From an uncultured Arcanobacterium sp. (GTDB lineage: Bacteria; Actinomycetota; Actinomycetes; Actinomycetales; Actinomycetaceae): DNA of 64,000 nt. Within the stretch, counting starts at the first letter, position 1, and each line of letters opens with the position of its first letter. Shown one piece after another: positions 60,078 through 64,000 of the stretch. The translations under genes were made by a program, and so were the position numbers. The stretch covers positions 40,295 through 104,294 of the forward strand of contig CAMCHI010000003.1 of the NCBI GenBank assembly GCA_945874735.1. Reading direction: 5' to 3'. The notes below the pieces were generated by a model. It worked only from the letters and a program-made list of their open reading frames with translations. It was not told the DNA's origin and searched no databases.

Positions 60078-61351
60078 GTTTTCTCCTCCACGGGTGGGTC
60101 AGGTGAATGTGGTTGCTTATTGGTGGCGTAAGCCCCAGCTAGGTTCAGTGGCAGCATGTTGCCGTTGACCAGGTATTCATCTCCGCCCCGATTCGTGTCG
60201 ATGCGGTCGAGGTTTTCCAGCTCACGGATGTCGTTAGCGCTCATCCACCCGTTTTGGCGGGCTACCGCGTACCCGTTCATGCGGCTCACGTAGTCGCCGC
60301 GTAGCAGGCCTTCGAGGTTGAACTTTACGAACACCTGTGGTTTCTCGCGGCTGGTAAGCAGGGTTTTGGTGATGGCTTGCTCCCAGCGGATCACCCAAGG
60401 ATCAAGAGTGTATTTCACGAACTCTAGGGATTGTTGTTCGATGTTGGAGAAGCTGGATTTTTCAAGGTCGCCGATCATGTGGGGTGGGATGCGGAAGATC
60501 CGGGCGATTTCGTTGATCTGGAACTTCCTGGTCTCGAGGAACTGTGCTTGCTCTGGGCTGACGGCGATAGGCGTGTATTTCATTCCTTCTTCCAGCACCG
60601 CGACTTTGTTGCCGTTGCGGGCACCACCGAAGGTGTTCTGCCAGGACTCCCGAACACGGGTGGGGTCTTTAATGGTGCCGGGATGTTCAAGCACACCGCC
60701 CGGAGCGGCTCCGTTAGCGAAAAACGATGCGCCGTAATCTTCGGTTGCTTGCGCTAGGCCGATCGCGTTTTTCGCCATCGCAATCGGGCTGTAGCCAACC
60801 AGCCCGTCAAAGCCAAGCCCTGGAATATGCAGCACATCGGCAGCTCCTAGGGTGACGATCCCAGAAGGGTTGGCCGGGTCGGTGGTGCTGGTTTGGTAGT
60901 CGTAGGTGATTGCCCCGGTTTTGTCGCGGCCGACCTTGATGCGGTTTGGCATCAGCGGGTAGAGCGCGACCACTTCGCCTTTGCCGTTTCGGATTACCTG
61001 CGCGTAGGCGTTACCCCATAGCAGTAGGTGTGTCATGAGGGTTTCTCGGAACACGAAGCTGGTCATCTCCGGGTTCGGTTCATCATGCAGCAGCTGGTAG
61101 AGCGGGTGGTTGAGGGCTTTTTCTTTTCCGCCGTCTGCTCGGGTTTGGTAGACGTGCAATGGCAGGCCAGCCACCGCCTCAGACAAAATCCGCACGCAGG
61201 AGTAGACGGCGGTCATTTGCATCGCCGAGCGCTCCGTTACCGCACGACCAGACGACGTCGGCCCGAATAAGAACGAATACCCGCTACCAGTGAGTGCGTG
61301 GTTGTCGGCGGGGCGGGTCGTCTCGCCGCGCAGCCAGGAGACGAATCCCAT
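60074..61351 (-). CDS. Phage portal protein, HK97 family
   Basis: A 425-aa portal (dodecameric head vertex). AVTERSAMQMTAVYSCVRILSEAVAGLPLHVY, HPLYQLLHDEPNPEMTSFVFRETL, GNAYAQVIRNGKGEVVALYPL, PGGVLEHPG and PHMIGDLEKSSFSNIEQQSLEFV are all typical. The C-terminus is Pro-rich (SPDPPVEEKT). The terminase should be directly upstream, but a GNAT gene and terminator intervene. Confidence 0.95.
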   Translation of the reverse strand: MGFVSWLRGETTRPADNHALTGSGYSFLFGPTSSGRAVTERSAMQMTAVYSCVRILSEAVAGLPLHVYQTRADGGKEKALNHPLYQLLHDEPNPEMTSFVFRETLMTHLLLWGNAYAQVIRNGKGEVVALYPLMPNRIKVGRDKTGAITYDYQTSTTDPANPSGIVTLGAADVLHIPGLGFDGLVGYSPIAMAKNAIGLAQATEDYGASFFANGAAPGGVLEHPGTIKDPTRVRESWQNTFGGARNGNKVAVLEEGMKYTPIAVSPEQAQFLETRKFQINEIARIFRIPPHMIGDLEKSSFSNIEQQSLEFVKYTLDPWVIRWEQAITKTLLTSREKPQVFVKFNLEGLLRGDYVSRMNGYAVARQNGWMSANDIRELENLDRIDTNRGGDEYLVNGNMLPLNLAGAYATNKQPHSPDPPVEEKT

Positions 61352-61372
61352 GGCATGCTCCTCTCAGAGATG

Positions 61373-61408
61373 AAAAAAGCACTTCTGGCTTACTGCGAGA
61401 AGTGCTTC
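61373..61408 (-). terminator. Terminator of the GNAT moron
   Basis: On the minus strand GAAGCACTTCT pairs with AGAAGTGCTT, followed by TTTTTTC. It lies 20-55 bases after the GNAT stop and before the portal gene, inside the late operon. Confidence 0.88.
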
Positions 61409-61428
61409 AAGAAAATGATTGGTTACTG

Positions 61429-61962
61429 TTATCGGTCTGTGGCGAGCATCGCGTAGATGATCGTGTCGGTCCATTCTCCTTTGGAGAACCAGTCTTGGCG
61501 ATGGTGTGCTTCTTTCACCATTCCAAGACGCTCAGCGAGTTTTGCTGATGCAATATTGCGTGCATCCATCTGAGCAAGAACTCTGCGGCACCGGTAGTGG
61601 TCAAAGGCCAGATCCAAAACGGCTTGTACTGCCTCCGTTGCAAAACCTTGACCACCGAAATGCGGATCTAAAACCCAGCCAATTTCAGCTACCCGGTTAT
61701 CTGCATCTGTGAACCATAAGGCAACGTCTCCAATAACATGACCGTCATTTTCGATGACAAGAGCCAATGCTTGAGTAGCTCCGTCAAGATCAGTCTTTTG
61801 CAAGCGCTCGGAAACTTTCTCAGTAGCGTCTTCCACGCTCCACGGCTCATCGAGTAGGTAGCGAGCTACGTCTGGTAGAGAGTAGAAGGCCTGCAACGTA
61901 GCAGCATCTTCTGGCGTGTGCGCACGCAATCGGAGACGCTGTGTCGTTATCGGCAAGAACAT
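61429..61962 (-). CDS. RimJ/RimL-type GNAT acetyltransferase, moron
   Basis: 177 aa from the ATG at 61962, which has a perfect AGGAGGAG five bases upstream; the track's 62037 start lies inside the terminase gene. GNAT marks: TQRLRLRAHTPEDAATLQAFY, IGWVLDPHFGGQGFATEAVQAVLDLAF (acetyl-CoA loop), DARNIASAKLAERLGMVKEAH. It resembles RimJ/L-type enzymes acting on protein N-termini or small molecules; the substrate is unknown. It splits terminase from portal and carries its own terminator, the structure of a moron. Confidence 0.88.
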   Translation of the reverse strand: MFLPITTQRLRLRAHTPEDAATLQAFYSLPDVARYLLDEPWSVEDATEKVSERLQKTDLDGATQALALVIENDGHVIGDVALWFTDADNRVAEIGWVLDPHFGGQGFATEAVQAVLDLAFDHYRCRRVLAQMDARNIASAKLAERLGMVKEAHHRQDWFSKGEWTDTIIYAMLATDR

Positions 61963-62008
61963 ACTTCTCCTCCTAGTCCCGTGCCTTCTCATGGTCTCAA
62001 GGATGGAC

Positions 62009-63613
62009 TCAGAACACAAGCAGGCCGCGCTCGTCATAAACCGAACTGGTGCTTGGTAGATTGCCGCATCTAATGGCCCGGTCTAGGGCCATGATGGTGG
62101 CGACCACCCCGTCGATTTTCTCGGTGGACTTCTGCTTATCGGGCTTGATGTTGCCTGCCGGGTCGGTACGGATGTGAATGTTGTCCACCATCCAGGAGAG
62201 CACCGGATGCCCACCGTGGGCTAGCTTTCCTTCCAAAGCAAGTTTCATGAATTCCTTGGACGGTGGGCTCATATCTTTAAAGCCCTGGCCGAAAGGCACC
62301 ACGGTGAAACCGAGGGCTTCGAGGTTCTGGGACATCTGCACCGCACCCCACCGGTCATAGGCGATCTGGCGGATATCGAATCGCTCGCCTAGTTCTTCGA
62401 TGAAAGCTTCGATCGCGGCGTAGTGCACCACGTTTCCTTCGGTTGTGAACAGGTGGCCTTGGGCTGCCCAGGTGTCGTATGGGACGTGGTCGCGGGCCAC
62501 GCGGAGTTTGAGGTTTTCTTCCGGGATCCAAAACCACGGCACAATCGTGTACTTGTCTTCAGCGTCCTCTGGTGGGAAGACCAGCACGAAAGCGGTGATG
62601 TCGGTGGTGGAGGCCAAATCCAGCCCGCCGTAGCAGGTGCGTCCTTCCAACTCCGATAGGTCCACCGGGTCATTGTTAGCTTCCCAGATGTGCATCGGCA
62701 TCCACCGCACAGACTGCTTTACCCATTGGTTCAACCGTAGCTGCCTGAAAGCGTTTTCTTCAGCCGGGTTCTGCCTAGCTGAGTGACAGGCCTGCTGGAC
62801 TTTCTCCACCGGCACGGTGATACCCAGGGAGGGATTGGCTTTGAACCAGGTGGCCTCAGACGTCCAGTCATCCTCGGGTGCTGCCCCGTAGACCACCGGG
62901 TAGAAGGTTGGGTCATGTTTCTTGCCTTCGATCAGGTCGAGGGCTTTTTGGTGGTATTCGTAGCAGATCGAGTGGGTGTCGGTGCCTGCGGTGGTGATGA
63001 AGAAATACAAGGGCTGGGTGCGTGCATCACCTGAACCCTTGGTCATCACATCCACCAGCGCACGGTTCGGCTGGGTGTGCAGCTCATCAAAGACCACACC
63101 GGAGATGTTGAAGCCGTGCTTGGAGTAGGCCTCTGCGGAAAGAACCTGGTAGAAGCTGTTGGTTGGGGTGTAGATGATGCGTTTTTGTGAGGCTTGGATT
63201 TTGACTCGCTTGGCCAGTGGCGGGCACATGCGGATCATGTCTGCTGCGACTTCGAAGACGATGGATGCTTGCTGGCGGTCGGCTGCACAGCCGTAGACTT
63301 CGGCTCGCTCTTCACCGTCGCCACACGTCAACAGAAGGGCGATGGCGGCAGCTAGTTCGCTTTTGCCTTGTTTCTTGGGGATTTCGACATAGGCGGTAGT
63401 GAACTGGCGGTAGCCGTCGGGTTTGATGGTGCCGAAGATATCGCGCACGATTTGTTCTTGCCAGTCGATCAGTTCGAAGTTTTTGCCGGACCAGCGGCCC
63501 TTAGTGTGTTTGAGGGCCTGGATGAAGGCCACGGCGTAGTCTGCGCGTTTCTTGTCGTAGTGGGAGGTGGGAGCCATAAATTTGGTTGGCTTGTAGGTCT
63601 CAAGTTTGCGCAA
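62009..63613 (-). CDS. Terminase large subunit
   Basis: A 534-aa packaging ATPase-nuclease (HK97/Terminase_1 type). Walker A variant: VEIPKKQGKSELAAAIALLL. Walker B: ISGVVFDELHTQPNR. Motif III: PLYFFITTAGTDTHS. The C-terminal nuclease has GGLDLASTTDITAFVLVF and a second acidic site in AYDRWGA, then VDGVVATIMALDRA. All motifs look intact. Confidence 0.95.
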   Translation of the reverse strand: MRKLETYKPTKFMAPTSHYDKKRADYAVAFIQALKHTKGRWSGKNFELIDWQEQIVRDIFGTIKPDGYRQFTTAYVEIPKKQGKSELAAAIALLLTCGDGEERAEVYGCAADRQQASIVFEVAADMIRMCPPLAKRVKIQASQKRIIYTPTNSFYQVLSAEAYSKHGFNISGVVFDELHTQPNRALVDVMTKGSGDARTQPLYFFITTAGTDTHSICYEYHQKALDLIEGKKHDPTFYPVVYGAAPEDDWTSEATWFKANPSLGITVPVEKVQQACHSARQNPAEENAFRQLRLNQWVKQSVRWMPMHIWEANNDPVDLSELEGRTCYGGLDLASTTDITAFVLVFPPEDAEDKYTIVPWFWIPEENLKLRVARDHVPYDTWAAQGHLFTTEGNVVHYAAIEAFIEELGERFDIRQIAYDRWGAVQMSQNLEALGFTVVPFGQGFKDMSPPSKEFMKLALEGKLAHGGHPVLSWMVDNIHIRTDPAGNIKPDKQKSTEKIDGVVATIMALDRAIRCGNLPSTSSVYDERGLLVF

Positions 63614-63927
63614 CGCTGGCTCCTTCCAATTTGTAAAAGAAAAACACCCGGAGTGATGGGTGCTGGGTGTGGTGTGTATAGAACTGCGCCCCGCATCTGT
63701 CGGGTTGCTTTGGGGTTTGATGTCATTGTCGAACTCGGTGAATTCGGCTTTGAGGAATTACAGTTCGCGGAAGAGGATAGTTGCTCGGAACTGGCTCATC
63801 TCGTGTTGAAGGCGGTTTTGCCCAGATCAGGAGCTATTTTTAGTGCCTACCGTCACTTGAAAATCGAGCGGTTCTATAACTGCCACAAGCTCCACTTTCT
63901 ATTCGAGCTTGAAGCTGCCCGGCCTGG
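63614..63927. other. Unusual gap between the terminase genes
   Basis: 314 bases lie between the large-terminase start and the upstream gene's stop. Small and large terminase genes are usually close or overlapping. No long minus-strand ORF is present. The only candidate is the plus-strand ORF above. TTTTTCTTTTACAAATTGGAAGGAG near 63620-63645 (minus) supplies the ribosome site GGAAGGAG for the large terminase. Confidence 0.5.
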
Positions 63928-63931
63928 TTAG
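63710..63931 (+). CDS. Possible small plus-strand ORF in the terminase gap
   Basis: The frame of the longer track ORF stays open and looks protein-like from a TTG near 63710 (reading GFDVIVELGEFGFEELQF to FELEAARPG). Charged residues are evenly spread, and the upstream part of the track ORF is only antisense to the terminase. It ends overlapping the small-terminase stop on the other strand. No Shine-Dalgarno or homologue is known to me. It may be a remnant of a moron. Confidence 0.3.
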   Translation: MGFDVIVELGEFGFEELQFAEEDSCSELAHLVLKAVLPRSGAIFSAYRHLKIERFYNCHKLHFLFELEAARPG

Positions 63932-64000
63932 ATGTTGAGTTCTTCCAGGTCGCCATTGTTGTAAGAATTCAGTTCTTTCACCATGGCGATGGCTCGTTGG
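63928..64000 (-). CDS. Probable terminase small subunit, 3' end only
   Basis: The last about 23 codons of a minus-strand gene run in from the right edge, ending AMVKELNSYNNGDLEELNI and TAA at 63928. Position upstream of the large terminase makes a small terminase (P27-like) most likely. Too little is visible to confirm. Confidence 0.5.
   Translation of the reverse strand, partial: QRAIAMVKELNSYNNGDLEELNI

Larger units (their letters stand above)
41680..64000. mobile_element. Siphovirus-type prophage, left part (continues beyond window)
   Basis: From the broken hsdM to the window edge nearly all genes are phage genes on the minus strand, visibly G+C-richer than the host. In transcription order: terminase, portal, ClpP-like protease, HK97 capsid, connectors, tail genes, holin, endolysin, then the recombinase operon. 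All structural reading frames look intact. Replication and repressor genes and attR would lie to the right. The HK97-fold head with phi13-type tail protein, gpG/gpGT chaperones and a long tape measure predicts a long non-contractile tail. Confidence 0.9.

Noticed and set aside
63368-63709. First part of the 187-aa plus-strand ORF
   Set aside because: It is antisense to the large terminase N-terminus, whose codons are well conserved; only the portion in the gap could be real.

Overview
The window comes from an A+T-rich actinobacterium. The chromosomal half (1 to about 40.7 kb) uses A/T-ending codons heavily but carries typical actinobacterial genes: a DtxR/IdeR iron regulator, a resuscitation-promoting factor with DUF348 and G5 domains, GabD2-type succinate-semialdehyde dehydrogenase and an actinobacterial-type SerC. 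The order formyl-THF cyclo-ligase, moeA/glp, membrane protein, rsmI, metG, tatD, rpf, rsmA, ispE follows, as I recall it, the Rv0985c-Rv1011 interval of Mycobacterium tuberculosis. A low-GC member of the Actinomycetaceae is my best guess; I cannot name the species.

Layout, host part: an amidase cut by the window edge; serC; dtxR; two paralogous secreted NlpC/P60 proteins; a tandem universal stress protein; tRNA-Arg(CCT); a 1546-aa degenerate SF1-helicase/Vsr-fold protein with a small coupled gene; mscL and a SAF-domain membrane protein; formyl-THF cyclo-ligase; moeA (probably Glp) with its GlpR-like membrane partner; a phosphatidylcholine-synthase-like enzyme; a membrane-anchored glycerophosphodiesterase; a LacY-family permease; an aldo-keto reductase; an RsmC/RlmG-like methyltransferase; a DUF1846 protein; a lipase-like hydrolase; gabD2, an SDR and rsmI; a nicotinamidase with a strange Trp/Asp-rich tail; then metG-tatD-rpf-rsmA-ispE and an ABC-F protein. 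Many units end in clear hairpin-plus-T terminators.

From about 40.6 kb the composition changes. A short Firmicutes-like module (XRE regulator plus type I methylase hsdM) is cut off just before the methylase's SAM-binding motif. At that point a G+C-richer siphovirus-type prophage begins and runs past the right edge. On the minus strand, in transcription order from the right edge, it has terminase, portal, ClpP-like protease, HK97 capsid, head-tail connectors, tail terminator, major tail protein, a tail-chaperone pair with a canonical -1 frameshift site, tape measure, Dit, Tal/endopeptidase tail protein, DUF1617 protein, holin and amidase endolysin. After these come a small HTH/zinc-ribbon gene, a SHOCT-like gene and two tandem large serine recombinases. 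Cargo genes include a plus-strand Mrr-type restriction endonuclease between the tail terminator and major tail protein, a GNAT acetyltransferase with its own terminator between terminase and portal, and a second GNAT at the extreme left end.

The main results for follow-up are: the prophage disrupting hsdM, with the recombinase operon next to the junction; the Mrr endonuclease lying antisense to the late operon; the CCCAAAA frameshift site that yields a 190-aa gpGT; and a serine recombinase whose C-terminus carries repeated NUMOD3-like motifs. All calls come from reading the sequence and from memory of protein families; no database search was possible.
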